A DNA stretch of 42,980 nucleotides from Thermoleophilia bacterium (GTDB lineage: Bacteria; Actinomycetota; Thermoleophilia; Gaiellales; Gaiellaceae). Under the pieces are notes generated by a model. That model saw only the letters and a program-made list of their open reading frames with translations, was not told the origin of the DNA and did no database searches. A program made the translations under genes and the position numbers. Location of the stretch: positions 1 through 42,980 of the forward strand of contig JAICPI010000021.1 in assembly GCA_025929895.1 (NCBI GenBank), in the 5' to 3' direction. Of this stretch, positions 24,708 through 33,620 are shown piece by piece (position 1 is the first letter of the stretch; each line of letters begins with the position of its first letter).

Positions 24708-25717
24708 GCAAGCGCCTGCGGGTGGCCGTGCTCATGGGCGGACGGTCTTCCGAGCACGAGATCTCGATCACGTCCGGGCGATCGGTGCTCGCGGCGCTCG
24801 ACCCGGAGCGCTACGAGGCCGCGACCGTGGAGATCGGCCGCGACGGGCGCTGGGAGCTCGGCACCGGAGCGGCGTCGGCCGTCGAGACGCTGCCGGTGCC
24901 CACGAGCGGCGGCGCGCCGGCCACGCTGGCCGACGTCGACGTCGTCCTCCCGATCCTCCACGGGCCCTTCGGCGAGGACGGGACCGTGCAGGGCCTGCTC
25001 GAGCTCGCGGACGTGCCCTACGTCGGTGCCGGCGTCGCGGCGAGTGCGGTCAACATGGACAAGGACCTGATGAAGGCCGTGCTCCAGGCGCGCGGGGTCC
25101 CGACGACGAAGAGCGTGACGATCCGCGAGGGCGACGCGGCCCGGCACCCGTTCGAGTACCCGGTGTTCGTGAAGCCGGCGCGGCTCGGCTCGTCGGTCGG
25201 GATCTCGAAGGTGCGCGACGCCTCCGAGCTGGACGCCGCGGTCGCCCTCGCCCGGCAGCACGACGACAAGGTGCTGATCGAGGAGTTCGTCGACGGCGTC
25301 GAGGTCGAGTGCGGCGTGCTCGGCAACCGCAGGCCGATCGCGTCGCTCCCTGGCGAGATCGTCGCGCACGGGTTCTCCGGCGCCGACTGGTACGACTACT
25401 CCTCGAAGTACGACGAGGGCGGGATGGACCTGATCGTGCCTCCGCGCGTTCCCGCCGAGGCCGTGTCGCGCGTCCAGGAGCTCTCGGTGGACGCGTTCGT
25501 CGCGACGGAGTGCGAAGGGATGGCGCGCGTCGACTGCTTCGTCGCCGTCGGCGGCGAGGTGCTCGTCAACGAGCTGAACACGATCCCCGGGTTCACGCCC
25601 ACCTCGGTGTACGCGAAGCTCTTCGAGGCGTCGGGCGTTCCCTACGCCGAGTTGCTCGACCGGCTGATCGAGCTGGCGCTCGAACGCCACGAGCGCCGCT
25701 CGAGGCTCAAGTACTAG
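24704..25717 (+). CDS. ddl: D-alanine--D-alanine ligase
   Basis: 337 residues, ATP-grasp enzyme that makes the D-Ala-D-Ala end of the peptidoglycan stem peptide. The N-terminal VLMGGRSSEHEISITSG and LHGPFGEDGTVQG are strongly conserved, as are PVFVKPARLGSSVGISKV, EEFVDGVEVECGVLG and the metal-binding end VNELNTIPGFTPTSVY. The usual Tyr of D-Ala-specific ligases is seen in DYSSKYDEGG. The start is GTG at 24704, overlapping the pknB stop (GTGA); the longer frame to 23816 is pknB shadow. Coupling of a precursor enzyme to the PASTA kinase is unusual. The 3' end overlaps the convergent cyclase gene by 11 nt. Confidence 0.95.
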   Translation: MSKRLRVAVLMGGRSSEHEISITSGRSVLAALDPERYEAATVEIGRDGRWELGTGAASAVETLPVPTSGGAPATLADVDVVLPILHGPFGEDGTVQGLLELADVPYVGAGVAASAVNMDKDLMKAVLQARGVPTTKSVTIREGDAARHPFEYPVFVKPARLGSSVGISKVRDASELDAAVALARQHDDKVLIEEFVDGVEVECGVLGNRRPIASLPGEIVAHGFSGADWYDYSSKYDEGGMDLIVPPRVPAEAVSRVQELSVDAFVATECEGMARVDCFVAVGGEVLVNELNTIPGFTPTSVYAKLFEASGVPYAELLDRLIELALERHERRSRLKY

Positions 25718-28700
25718 CGGCCTCGCGCTCGAGGCCGAACGAGCGGAACTCCTCGCGTGCCCGCGCGACGAACGCGTCGTCCCGGCGCACGCGTCCGAGC
25801 GCGCGCAGCGCGAACGGCCGGAGGTAGTTGCGCCGACGCAGGTGCGGCACGGCCTCGCGCTCGACATCCTCGGCACTGTCGAGCGCGGCGAAGGCGTCGA
25901 GGCGCGCCGAGACGTTCGCGAACACGAACCAGCCTCGGTGCCAGCCGTGCCGGGTGTCGGGCAGCGAGAGCAGGCGCTCCACCTCGTCGAGATCTCCGCG
26001 CGCGAGCGCGAGCCGCACTCGGGGCGTGTCGAGCGTCGTGCCGTAACCCTCCATCCAGAGCTCCTGCGCCCGTTCTTCCAGGGCGCGCGCCGCGGCGGCG
26101 GCTCCGTCCAGCTCGCGCGCGACCGCGCACAGGAGGAGCGAGCGCGGGTTCCGGACGCACGGCGTCTCGAGGTTCTCCTCGACGGCGTGCTCGAGCCGCT
26201 CCTGAAGCGCGCCGACGACGTCCCAGCGACCGAGCAGCTCCTCCACCTCGAGCTCGATCGCGACGCCGTGCAGGCGATGGTGGGGCGTCAGCTTCGCGGC
26301 GATCGCGTCGTGTGCGCGTGCGAGCCGGCGCGCTTCGCCGAAGCGCCCGCTCCAGATGCAGCCCGAGATCGGAGCGGAGTGGATGTCTGCGCGGATGTCG
26401 GGGTCCGAGATCTGGTCGAGGAGCTCGAAGCGCCGCTCCGACCAGGCACGGCCGTGGTCGTACTCGCCGGCGACGAAGGCGACGATCCCGCGCGCGTCCC
26501 ACGCGGCGGAGCGCAGGGCGGCGTCGTCGAGCTGCTCGGCGATCCTCGACGCCTCGATCGCCGCCTCCGGCCCGGCCTGCGGCCTCCAGCGCGACCGCGC
26601 GATCAACGCCATCGCGCGCGGACGGCTGTTCGGCGGCGTGCTCGCGAGCGCGCGCGCCACCCAGTCGTCGACCGTCTCCGCGCGAGGCATCTCCTTCCAG
26701 ATCCCGGAGCGGAGCGCCGACTCGTACGCGATCTCCGCGTAGAGCTCGCCGCGCACCCGGTCGTCGTCGGTCTCGTCGATCGCGGCCTGCATCGCGAGCC
26801 AGAACGGCTCGCCCGCGAAGTTGAGCGCGTGGACTCGCCCCGTCTCCCGCAGCACGCCGACACGCTCCTCCGTCGTCCGCGCAAGGGGGAGTGCCCGCTC
26901 GAGCAGCGAGAGAGCGTCGGCCAGCTCGTAGCGTCGCGTCGCACGCTCCGCCGCGCGACGGAGCCACTCGAACGCCTTGGCGCGGTAGTCGGCGAGCTCC
27001 TCGTCGCGGCCCGTCCAGGCGAGGTCGACGTCCTCCGGGCGCACGGCCTCGGCGTAGTGGTGGGCGACGAGCGCCGAGACCGCGCCGATCCGGTGCGGCC
27101 GCGACAGCACCCAGTCCGCGAAGGCCGCGTGCAGGTGCGCACGGCGCGCCCGCGGGATGCCCGAGTAGGCCGCTTCGACCGTGAGCGCGTGCTTGATCGT
27201 GTGCTCCCGCTCGTCCTCGATGCGCGAGTCGCGGCTGTGGCGGACGAACTCACGCTCCTGGAGCAGCGCGAAGTCGGCGTCGTCGGCGATCAGCTCGCGC
27301 ACGGCGCCCTCCCAGAAGGTGCGCCCGATCACCGCCGCCGCCTGGAGCGCCGCCTTCTCGCGCGCGGGCAGCAGGTCGATGCGCGCCGCGAGCACGCCGC
27401 GAACGGAGTCGGGCGTGGCGACGCGGTCCGGCAGCTCGATCGCCTCCCAGCGCTCGCCGTCGCGCCTCAGGACGCCCGTGTCGACGAGCGATTCGATCAG
27501 CTCCTCGACGAAGAACGGGTTCCCCTCCGCGCGCTCGATCAGGAACGTGCGGATCGTGCTCGGCAGGTCGGCCACGAGCTCGGCCGCCGACTCGCCGCCG
27601 AGCGGCTCGAGCTCGACCGAGGTCACGCTGCGGCCCCCGCTCCAGGTCAGGTCGGGCCGCGCGGTCGCCACGACGAGCAGCGGCCCGTGGACCTCGCGCA
27701 CCGTTCGCTCGAGCAGCGCGAGCAGCGGCTCCTCGGCCCAGTGCATGTCCTCGACGAGGAGCGCGAGCGGCGCCTCCGCGACGGCCTCGTCGAGGAGGTC
27801 GATCCAGGCGTCGTGGAAGCGGTCGCGCGCGGCGAGCGGGTGCAGGTCTCCACCGACATCGAGCCCGAGCGCGAGCCCCAGGATCGCGCGCTGCCCGAGC
27901 CGCGCGGCGATCTCGTCCCCCGATGCGCCCTCCCCGAGGCCGAGCTGCTCCTGGAGCACCTCTCGCACGGGCCAGTACGTGATCGCGGAGCCGTAGGAGA
28001 GGCAGCGTCCGACCCTGAGCGCGGGCCGCTCGGGCCGCTGCGCGAGCAGGTCGCCGAGCTCCGCCGCGAGGCGGCTCTTCCCGACTCCCGCGTCGCCGAG
28101 GACGAGCGCGAGCTGAGGACGCCCCTCGCGAACCGCGCGCTCGTACGACTCGACGAGCAGGTCGAGCTCGCGCGCGCGGCCGACGAAGGGGCGCCGGAAG
28201 CGGCCGCGCGGCCTCGTCATCGCGATCGCGGCGCCGAGCCGCCGGCACGGGACGGGCTCGCTCTTCCCCTTCGCCTCGATCTCCGCCGCGGGCCCGAAGT
28301 CGAAGGCGCCGCGGGCCGCCTGGACCGTCCGCTCGCCCACGAGGATCTCACCGGGCTGAGCGTTCTGCTCGAGGCGCGCGCAGACGTTCACGGCGTCGCC
28401 CGTCACGAAGGAGCTGTGCGCCCGCTCGTCGACGACGACCTCGCCGGTGTTCACGCCGATCCGCAGCTCGAGCGCCGGGGAGAGCTCCGGCAGCCGGGCT
28501 CGCATCGCGAGCGCGGCCGCGAGGGCGCGCTCCGCGTGGTCCTCGAGCGCCGCGGGCGCCCCGAACGCGGCCATCACCGCGTCGCCGGCGAACTTCTCCA
28601 CCGTCCCGCCGTGCCGCTCGACCTCCGCCGCCATCGCCGCGAAGAAGCGGTCGAGCAGCGCGCGCGTGCGCTCGGGATCGTCCTCGCCGAGACCGGTCGA

Positions 28701-28745
28701 GCCGACGAGGTCGGCGAAGAGCACCGTCGCGACCTTTCGCTCCAC
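25707..28745 (-). CDS. Class III nucleotide cyclase fused to an AAA/STAND ATPase
   Basis: 1012 residues. The N-terminal cyclase domain (about 1-165) has VLFADLVGST with metal Asp12, VEKFAGDAVMAAFG with Lys51 and Asp55, and GDAVNVCARLEQ with the transition-state Asn/Arg pair, so it may be catalytically competent. A linker (RRPFVGRARELD) leads to a P-loop ATPase: Walker A GDAGVGKSRL at about 217-224 and Walker B LALLVEDMHWAEE. The long C-terminal half is helical and TPR-like (ALSLLERALPLARTTEER, LDDAALRSAAWDARGIVAF). No LuxR HTH is present at the end. This architecture is common in actinobacteria; the input signal is unknown. GTG start, 20 nt downstream of a Ser/Thr kinase gene, so likely in one operon with it. 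Confidence 0.9.
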   Translation of the reverse strand: MERKVATVLFADLVGSTGLGEDDPERTRALLDRFFAAMAAEVERHGGTVEKFAGDAVMAAFGAPAALEDHAERALAAALAMRARLPELSPALELRIGVNTGEVVVDERAHSSFVTGDAVNVCARLEQNAQPGEILVGERTVQAARGAFDFGPAAEIEAKGKSEPVPCRRLGAAIAMTRPRGRFRRPFVGRARELDLLVESYERAVREGRPQLALVLGDAGVGKSRLAAELGDLLAQRPERPALRVGRCLSYGSAITYWPVREVLQEQLGLGEGASGDEIAARLGQRAILGLALGLDVGGDLHPLAARDRFHDAWIDLLDEAVAEAPLALLVEDMHWAEEPLLALLERTVREVHGPLLVVATARPDLTWSGGRSVTSVELEPLGGESAAELVADLPSTIRTFLIERAEGNPFFVEELIESLVDTGVLRRDGERWEAIELPDRVATPDSVRGVLAARIDLLPAREKAALQAAAVIGRTFWEGAVRELIADDADFALLQEREFVRHSRDSRIEDEREHTIKHALTVEAAYSGIPRARRAHLHAAFADWVLSRPHRIGAVSALVAHHYAEAVRPEDVDLAWTGRDEELADYRAKAFEWLRRAAERATRRYELADALSLLERALPLARTTEERVGVLRETGRVHALNFAGEPFWLAMQAAIDETDDDRVRGELYAEIAYESALRSGIWKEMPRAETVDDWVARALASTPPNSRPRAMALIARSRWRPQAGPEAAIEASRIAEQLDDAALRSAAWDARGIVAFVAGEYDHGRAWSERRFELLDQISDPDIRADIHSAPISGCIWSGRFGEARRLARAHDAIAAKLTPHHRLHGVAIELEVEELLGRWDVVGALQERLEHAVEENLETPCVRNPRSLLLCAVARELDGAAAAARALEERAQELWMEGYGTTLDTPRVRLALARGDLDEVERLLSLPDTRHGWHRGWFVFANVSARLDAFAALDSAEDVEREAVPHLRRRNYLRPFALRALGRVRRDDAFVARAREEFRSFGLEREAAST

Positions 28746-28765
28746 GGAGCGATTGTCGCGCGTTT

Positions 28766-30169
28766 CTAGTTCGCCGTCACCTCGTTCACGTGGACCGAGC
28801 GGTGCGGCCCGCGGTTGGTGATGAACAGGATCAGCTCGGTAGCCTCGTTGTCCTCCGGCAGGGCGAACGTCGTCTCGCCTGCGACGGTCTGCGACTCGGC
28901 GATCGTCTCGCCGCCGCTGCGGACCTCAGCGGTGAACCCCGGCGTGTCCGTCGCCACGACGAGCTCCTCCGGCGGGCGGCTCGCGCGGAGCACGATCCCG
29001 ACGCCCTCCTTGCCGAACTCGCCGTTCGGGAAGTCGTAGCTCGACGTCTGCCAGTACGTCGCCGGGACGTTGTCGACAACGTTCGGAACCTCGCCGTCGT
29101 GCTCGCCGTCGCCGCGCGGGTCCTCCGTGCCGACGGGGTGGAGCGCGATCGGGATCGCGTTGCCGTCCGGCGGTGCTTCCTCCCCGGCATCACCGCGGTC
29201 GCGCAGGATGAGCGCGCCGAACGCGACGCCGAGCACGACGGCGCCCGCCGCCGCGACGGCGAGCGGCCCGGCGCCGCGTCGCCGCGCCGGGCGTGGACGG
29301 CGCCGTGGGGACGCGGGCCGCCGGATCACGGCCGTCGCCTGCGCCTCGCCGGTCGCACCGCGCAGGTGCTCGAGCTCCACGACCACCTCATCCATGGACG
29401 GGCGGTCGTCGTGGTGCTTGGCGAGCATCGAGTCGATCAGCGCCGCGAGCTGCGGCGGCGTGTCGGGCCGCCGCTCGAGCACCGAGGGGGCCGGCTCGTG
29501 CACGTGCTTCAGCGCGACGGCGACGAAGTTCTCGCCGGGGAACGGCACCTCGCCCGCGAGCAGCTCGTAGAGCACGACGCCGAGCGAGTACACGTCCGAG
29601 CGCTCGTCGACCGGCTGGCCGCTCGCCTGCTCGGGCGCGATGTAGTTCGACGTGCCGAGCACGGTCCCCGTCTGCGTGACGCCGCGCTCCACGTCGAGCG
29701 AGCGGGCGATCCCGAAGTCCGTCACCTTGACCGCGCCCTCGCCGTTCAGGAGCACGTTCTGCGGCTTCACGTCGCGGTGGACGATCCCTCGCTCGTGCGC
29801 GAAGGCGAGCGCGCGTGCGATCTGGATACCGAGCTCGAGGACGTGCTCGACGGGCAGCGGCCCCGCCCGGTCGACCCGCTGCTTCAGGTCCTCGCCCTCG
29901 ATGTACTCGAAGACGATGAACTGCCGATCCTCGTCTACGCCGCGGTCGATCACCGTGACGATGTTCGGGTGCGAGAGCTGCGCGACGGCCCGGGCCTCGC
30001 GGCGGAAGCGCTCGAGATACTCGGCGTCCTCGCCGTAGCGCTGATGGAGGACCTTCAGCGCGACCTTCCGCTCGAGCAGGCGGTCGTGTGCGCGGTAGAC
30101 GCCCGACATCCCCCCGCTGCCGACCAGCTCCTCGAGCTCGTACCGGCCCGAGATCACCTTCGCGGTCAT
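28766..30169 (-). CDS. Ser/Thr protein kinase with extracellular discoidin-like domain
   Basis: 467 residues. Kinase domain about 8-270: VGSGGMSGVYRA, Lys39 (VALKVL), HRDVKPQN (Asp133), DFG at 151-153, activation loop GVTQTGTVLGTSNYIAPEQ. A basic Pro/Arg linker leads to one membrane helix (about 298-317). The outside domain (about 340-467) reads EVPNVVDNVPATYWQTSSYDFPNGEFGKEGVGIVL and ends FALPEDNEATELILFIT, resembling the galactose-binding/discoidin-like domain at the end of mycobacterial MviN. It may bind carbohydrate or protein at the envelope instead of muropeptides through PASTA. TAGCCT sits 10 nt before the ATG. It heads a two-gene unit with the cyclase-ATPase. Confidence 0.92.
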   Translation of the reverse strand: MTAKVISGRYELEELVGSGGMSGVYRAHDRLLERKVALKVLHQRYGEDAEYLERFRREARAVAQLSHPNIVTVIDRGVDEDRQFIVFEYIEGEDLKQRVDRAGPLPVEHVLELGIQIARALAFAHERGIVHRDVKPQNVLLNGEGAVKVTDFGIARSLDVERGVTQTGTVLGTSNYIAPEQASGQPVDERSDVYSLGVVLYELLAGEVPFPGENFVAVALKHVHEPAPSVLERRPDTPPQLAALIDSMLAKHHDDRPSMDEVVVELEHLRGATGEAQATAVIRRPASPRRRPRPARRRGAGPLAVAAAGAVVLGVAFGALILRDRGDAGEEAPPDGNAIPIALHPVGTEDPRGDGEHDGEVPNVVDNVPATYWQTSSYDFPNGEFGKEGVGIVLRASRPPEELVVATDTPGFTAEVRSGGETIAESQTVAGETTFALPEDNEATELILFITNRGPHRSVHVNEVTAN

Positions 30170-30202
30170 CGCCGGACGGAGGCTACCGGCGAAGCTCGGA
30201 GA

Positions 30203-31558
30203 TCAGGTCGTCGACGCGTCGCCGCGGACGCCGACCGGCGCGTGGGCGTGCTCGAGCGCGTCCTCCCAGACCTCGAGCGCCTCGTCGAGCTCGGCGTCGG
30301 TCAGGACGAGCGGGCTCAAGACCCGGATGCAGTTCGAATAGATGCCGGACTTGAGCAGGAGCAGGCCGCGCTCAGCCGCGGCCTCGACCACTGCGGTGGC
30401 GAGCTCGGGATGCGGCTCCTTCGTCCCGCGGTCCTTGACGAACTCGAGCGCGAGCATCGCGCCGAGGCCGCGCACGTCCCCGATCGCATCGAAGCGCTCC
30501 TGCCACGAGACCATCCGCTCCCGGATCCGCTCGCCGATCTGCTGCGAGCGCTCGAGCAGCCCCTCCTCCTCGAAGACGTCGAGCACGGCGAGCGCGGCCG
30601 CTTGGGCCACCGGGTTGCCGACGTACGTGCCGCCGATCGCGGAGTCGGGCGGCGAGTCCATGATCGCCGCCTTGCCGAGGACGCCCGAAAGCGGCAGCCC
30701 GCCGGCGATCGACTTCGCGACGGTGATCAGGTCCGGCTCGATGCCGTAGTGCTCGATCGCGAACATCTTCCCCGTGCGGCCGAACCCGGTCTGCACCTCG
30801 TCGACGACCAGCACGATGCCGTGCTCGTCGCAGACGGCGCGCACACCGGCCATGAACTCGCGAGGCGCGACGACGAAGCCTCCCTCGCCCTGGACCGGCT
30901 CGATCACGATCGCCGCGACGTGCTCCGCGGCGACCTGCGTCACGAGCGTGCGCTCGAGCGCGTCGAGCGCGGTGCGCGAGTCCGGGCCGCGGTAGTCCTG
31001 CGCGAACGGGACGCGATACACCTCGGGCGCGAACGGGCCGAGGCCCGCCTTGTACGGGTGCGTCTTCGACGTCAGCGTCATCGAGAGCAGCGTGCGTCCG
31101 TGGAACGCGCCCTCGAACGCGATCACGGCCGGGCGCTTCGTGTACGAGCGCGCGAACTTGACCGCGTTCTCAACCGCCTCGGTGCCGGCGTTGAAGAACG
31201 CCGCCTTCGCCGGGCCGGTGAACGGCGCGAGCGCGAGCAGGCGCTCCGCGAGCGTCACGTAGACCTCGTAGGGGACGATCGTGAAGTCGGTGTGCGCGAA
31301 CTTCGTCAGCTGCTCCTGCGCGGCCTCGACCAGTTTCGGGTGCGAGTGGCCGACGTTCAGGCAGCCGACGCCGCCCGTGAAGTCGAGGAACGTGTTGCCG
31401 TCGACGTCGGTCAGCGTCGCGCCGCGGCCCTCGGCGATCACGACCGGCAGGAAGATCGACAGCGGGTCGGCGATCACCTTCTCCTTGCGCGCGAGGATCT
31501 CCCTCGAGCGCGGCCCCGGAATCGCCGTCCGGAGCTCGATCGTCCGCGTCGTCGCCAC
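30203..31558 (-). CDS. gabT: Class III aminotransferase, 4-aminobutyrate type
   Basis: 451 residues. It would transfer the amino group of 4-aminobutyrate (or a related omega-amino acid) to 2-oxoglutarate using PLP. Visible are GRGATLTDVDGNTFLDFTGGVGCLNVGHSHP, split by the fold, FFNAGTEAVENAVKFAR, EGAFHGRTLLSM, VIEPVQGEGGF, LVVDEVQTGFGRTGKMF and the PLP lysine in ITVAKSIAGGLPLSG. The GVGCLNVGH segment is typical of actinobacterial GabT. No gabD dehydrogenase is next to it, so substrate is by similarity. GTG start preceded by TAGATT at 6 nt, so probably leaderless. Confidence 0.88.
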   Translation of the reverse strand: MATTRTIELRTAIPGPRSREILARKEKVIADPLSIFLPVVIAEGRGATLTDVDGNTFLDFTGGVGCLNVGHSHPKLVEAAQEQLTKFAHTDFTIVPYEVYVTLAERLLALAPFTGPAKAAFFNAGTEAVENAVKFARSYTKRPAVIAFEGAFHGRTLLSMTLTSKTHPYKAGLGPFAPEVYRVPFAQDYRGPDSRTALDALERTLVTQVAAEHVAAIVIEPVQGEGGFVVAPREFMAGVRAVCDEHGIVLVVDEVQTGFGRTGKMFAIEHYGIEPDLITVAKSIAGGLPLSGVLGKAAIMDSPPDSAIGGTYVGNPVAQAAALAVLDVFEEEGLLERSQQIGERIRERMVSWQERFDAIGDVRGLGAMLALEFVKDRGTKEPHPELATAVVEAAAERGLLLLKSGIYSNCIRVLSPLVLTDAELDEALEVWEDALEHAHAPVGVRGDASTT

Positions 31559-31564
31559 GGCCTG

Positions 31565-31570
31565 AATCTA
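31565..31570 (-). promoter_or_regulatory. -10 element (TAGATT) of gabT
   Basis: Minus-strand TANNNT ending 6 nt before the GTG at 31558, predicting a leaderless mRNA. It lies 49 nt from the hairpin repeat copy 2. Confidence 0.5.
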
Positions 31571-31618
31571 GCGCAGCCCTACGCGGGCTGTATGGGTGAA
31601 TAGCCGACTTGCAGCGTC

Positions 31619-31783
31619 AGAGGCTTGATGTGGAACTCGCGCGCTGTGGAGGCGTCTCAGACCAAGCCAGGGCGGCTCGGCGGCCGCAGTCGCAGGCTGG
31701 TGAGCCTGCGCAAGGGCGACGAGACGGCCTGGCGCCGCGTCTGAGACGGCTCCACAGCTCGCGCCGTTTCGCATCAAGCCTCT
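31619..31783. repeat. Hairpin repeat element, copy 2 (long form)
   Basis: 165-nt near-continuous inverted repeat. Outer arms AGAGGCTTGATG (31619-31630) and CATCAAGCCTCT (31772-31783) are perfect complements. An inner 20-bp stem has one G/G mismatch (GCTGTGGAG...TCTCAGAC against GTCTGAG...CTCCACAGC). A further pairing GCCAGG (31666-31671) with CCTGGC (31728-31733) leads to a tip hairpin of 8 bp with a GGTG loop (31691-31710). It shares arms, stem and the CCAAGCCAGGGCG tract with copy 1 at 15065-15165. The stop codon of the DUF4015 gene (31784-31786) directly abuts the right arm. No ORF and no clear target-site duplication. Confidence 0.88.
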
Positions 31784-32977
31784 CTAGTTCGGGGTCCAGC
31801 GGGCCGGCTCGAGCGCGCCCGGGGTGTAGATCCCGGCCGCGTTCCAGAGCAGGTACCCGGCGGCCTTCGCGCGGCGCGACGAGTCGATCTGGGCCTGGAT
31901 GTCGTCCATCGTGTAGGTGCGGCCCCACGAGAAGTCCTGGAGCCACGGGACGATCCGCGCCTTCGTGCCCGCCAGCTCCCGGTTGAAGTCGCGCAGCGAG
32001 TAGGCCACGGTCGCGCCCGGGTTCGAGTTCGGGTCGTCGAGGTTGAACTCGCCCGGCCCGTAGTGCGAGGGGTAGACCATCGGGTAGATCGCGTCGAGGT
32101 AGCGGCCGAGGCGCTTCGGGAACTGGCCGATGCCGAGGTCGCGCGTGGCCGAGAGCCCGAAGACGTCGGCCGACACGCGCACGCCGAGCGGCTTGAGCCG
32201 CTTCGTCGCGTAGTGGACGAACTCGGCGATCACCCAGCCGGGCGGCGTGGACGTCTTGTTGGGGAAGACGATCGCCTCCATGTCGCCGTCGCTCGGGAAG
32301 CGCACGTAGTCGAACTGGATCTCGTCGAAGCCGACGCGGGCGGCGGCGACCGCGATGTCGACGTTGTACTCCCAGACGCGCTTGTCGTACGGGTTGACCC
32401 AGCCGAGCCCGGCGTGGTTGAGCCAGCGACCGCCGTTCCGATGCTGGACGGCCAGGTCCGGCCGCTGGAGCGAGAGCACGGGATCCTCCATCACGACGAC
32501 CCGGCCGACCAGGTAGATGCCCCGGTCCTGGAGCCTCTTCGCGATCGGCCGCGGCTTGTAGTAGGGCTTCGCCGCGCCGATCTGCCGCGCCAGCGGCACC
32601 GCGGAGGGCACGAACCCGACCTCGCCGTTCTCGTCCTTGACGTCGAGCTGGATCGTGTTCAGGCCCGAGAGCGCGAGGTACTCGTCCAGCTTTCCCGGGA
32701 TGGACGCCAGGGCCATCGTCACGTGCACGCCGCGGATCGTCTTCGGCGGCTGGAGCGCCTTCGGCTCGCGCGCGACCTGCGGCCGCACGACGTTCACTCG
32801 TTCCGCGGGCTGCGCCGTCTCGCCCTCCTCGCGAATCGTCCGCGCGGCGTACGCAACGGCGGCCGCCATCAGGACGAGGAGCACGACCGCGACCATGCGG
32901 CGGAGGCGCCGACGTCGGCGCTGCTTCCGGCGACGCTCACGGTAGTGAACGTTGCGATCGACGGGCTGGAGGACCAC
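31784..32977 (-). CDS. Putative glycoside hydrolase (DUF4015)
   Basis: 397 residues. A highly basic N-terminus (residues 10-27, mostly Arg) precedes a membrane anchor at about 28-45. The outside domain is a TIM-barrel-like DUF4015: TIRGVHVTMALASIPGKLDEYLALSG, NTIQLDVKDENGEVGF, YLVGRVVVMEDPVLS, FDEIQFDYVRFPSDGD, VSADVFGLSAT, AIYPMVYPSHYGPGEF and RIVPWLQDFSWG. The conserved acidic residues in QFDYVRFP and SADVFG sit where glycosidase catalytic acids lie. Relatives are annotated as putative glycoside hydrolases of unknown substrate, probably acting at the wall. GTG start; no clear -10. Divergent from dcd. Confidence 0.88.
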   Translation of the reverse strand: MVLQPVDRNVHYRERRRKQRRRRRLRRMVAVVLLVLMAAAVAYAARTIREEGETAQPAERVNVVRPQVAREPKALQPPKTIRGVHVTMALASIPGKLDEYLALSGLNTIQLDVKDENGEVGFVPSAVPLARQIGAAKPYYKPRPIAKRLQDRGIYLVGRVVVMEDPVLSLQRPDLAVQHRNGGRWLNHAGLGWVNPYDKRVWEYNVDIAVAAARVGFDEIQFDYVRFPSDGDMEAIVFPNKTSTPPGWVIAEFVHYATKRLKPLGVRVSADVFGLSATRDLGIGQFPKRLGRYLDAIYPMVYPSHYGPGEFNLDDPNSNPGATVAYSLRDFNRELAGTKARIVPWLQDFSWGRTYTMDDIQAQIDSSRRAKAAGYLLWNAAGIYTPGALEPARWTPN

Positions 32978-33029
32978 CGGGAGCAGGAGTATGCCCCGAC
33001 CTCGGGGGTCCCGCCACCCGGCAGGTACC

Positions 33030-33035
33030 TAGAAT
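33030..33035 (+). promoter_or_regulatory. -10 element (TAGAAT) of dcd
   Basis: TANNNT ending 6 nt before the GTG at 33042; predicts a leaderless mRNA for the dcd-led operon. Confidence 0.5.
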
Positions 33036-33041
33036 CGACCC

Positions 33042-33620
33042 GTGGTCCTCTCCGACCGGACGATCTCGCGGCTCCTGGCCAAGGGCCGGATCGAGGTCGA
33101 TCCCTACGACGAGGCCCTGCTCCAGCCGTCCAGCGTCGACGTCCGCGTCGACCGCTATTTCCGCGTCTTCCACAACGCGCGCTACCCGTACATCGACGTC
33201 CGCGAGCCCCAGGAGGAGCTGACCGAGCTCGTCGAGATCGGGGACGAGAGCCCGTTCATCCTCCACCCGGGCGAGTTCGTGCTCGGCTCGACCCTGGAGC
33301 GGATCCGCCTCCCCGACGACCTCGTCGCCCGGCTCGAGGGGAAGTCGAGCCTCGGCCGCCTGGGCCTGCTCATCCACTCGACCGCCGGCTTCATCGACCC
33401 CGGCTGGGACGGGCACGTCACGCTCGAGCTCTCGAACGTGGCGAACCTCCCGATCACGATCTACTACGGGATGAAGATCGGCCAGCTCTCGTTCGTGCAG
33501 CTGACGGAGCCGGCCGAGACGCCCTACGGCTCGGACAAGCTCGGCTCGAAGTACCAGGGCCAGCGGGGGCCGACGCCGTCGCGGTACTGGAAAAATTTCG
33601 AGCGCGTCGAGTCGCCGTGA
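33042..33620 (+). CDS. dcd: dCTP deaminase, probably the bifunctional dCTP deaminase/dUTPase type
   Basis: 192 residues. It deaminates dCTP, supplying dUMP for thymidylate. The sequence closely follows the mycobacterial enzyme: [73 protein letters not shown] with the catalytic Glu, GMKIGQLSF and the C-terminal [14 protein letters not shown] lid. The mycobacterial homologue also hydrolyses dUTP, so bifunctionality is likely by similarity but not provable here. GTG start with a leaderless -10. The stop overlaps the next gene as GTGA. Confidence 0.95.
   Translation: MVLSDRTISRLLAKGRIEVDPYDEALLQPSSVDVRVDRYFRVFHNARYPYIDVREPQEELTELVEIGDESPFILHPGEFVLGSTLERIRLPDDLVARLEGKSSLGRLGLLIHSTAGFIDPGWDGHVTLELSNVANLPITIYYGMKIGQLSFVQLTEPAETPYGSDKLGSKYQGQRGPTPSRYWKNFERVESP

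Noticed and set aside
25842-28769. 975-codon plus-strand open frame opposite the cyclase
   Set aside because: Arg/Glu/Leu-rich shadow with no domain pattern; the minus strand carries catalytic motifs.
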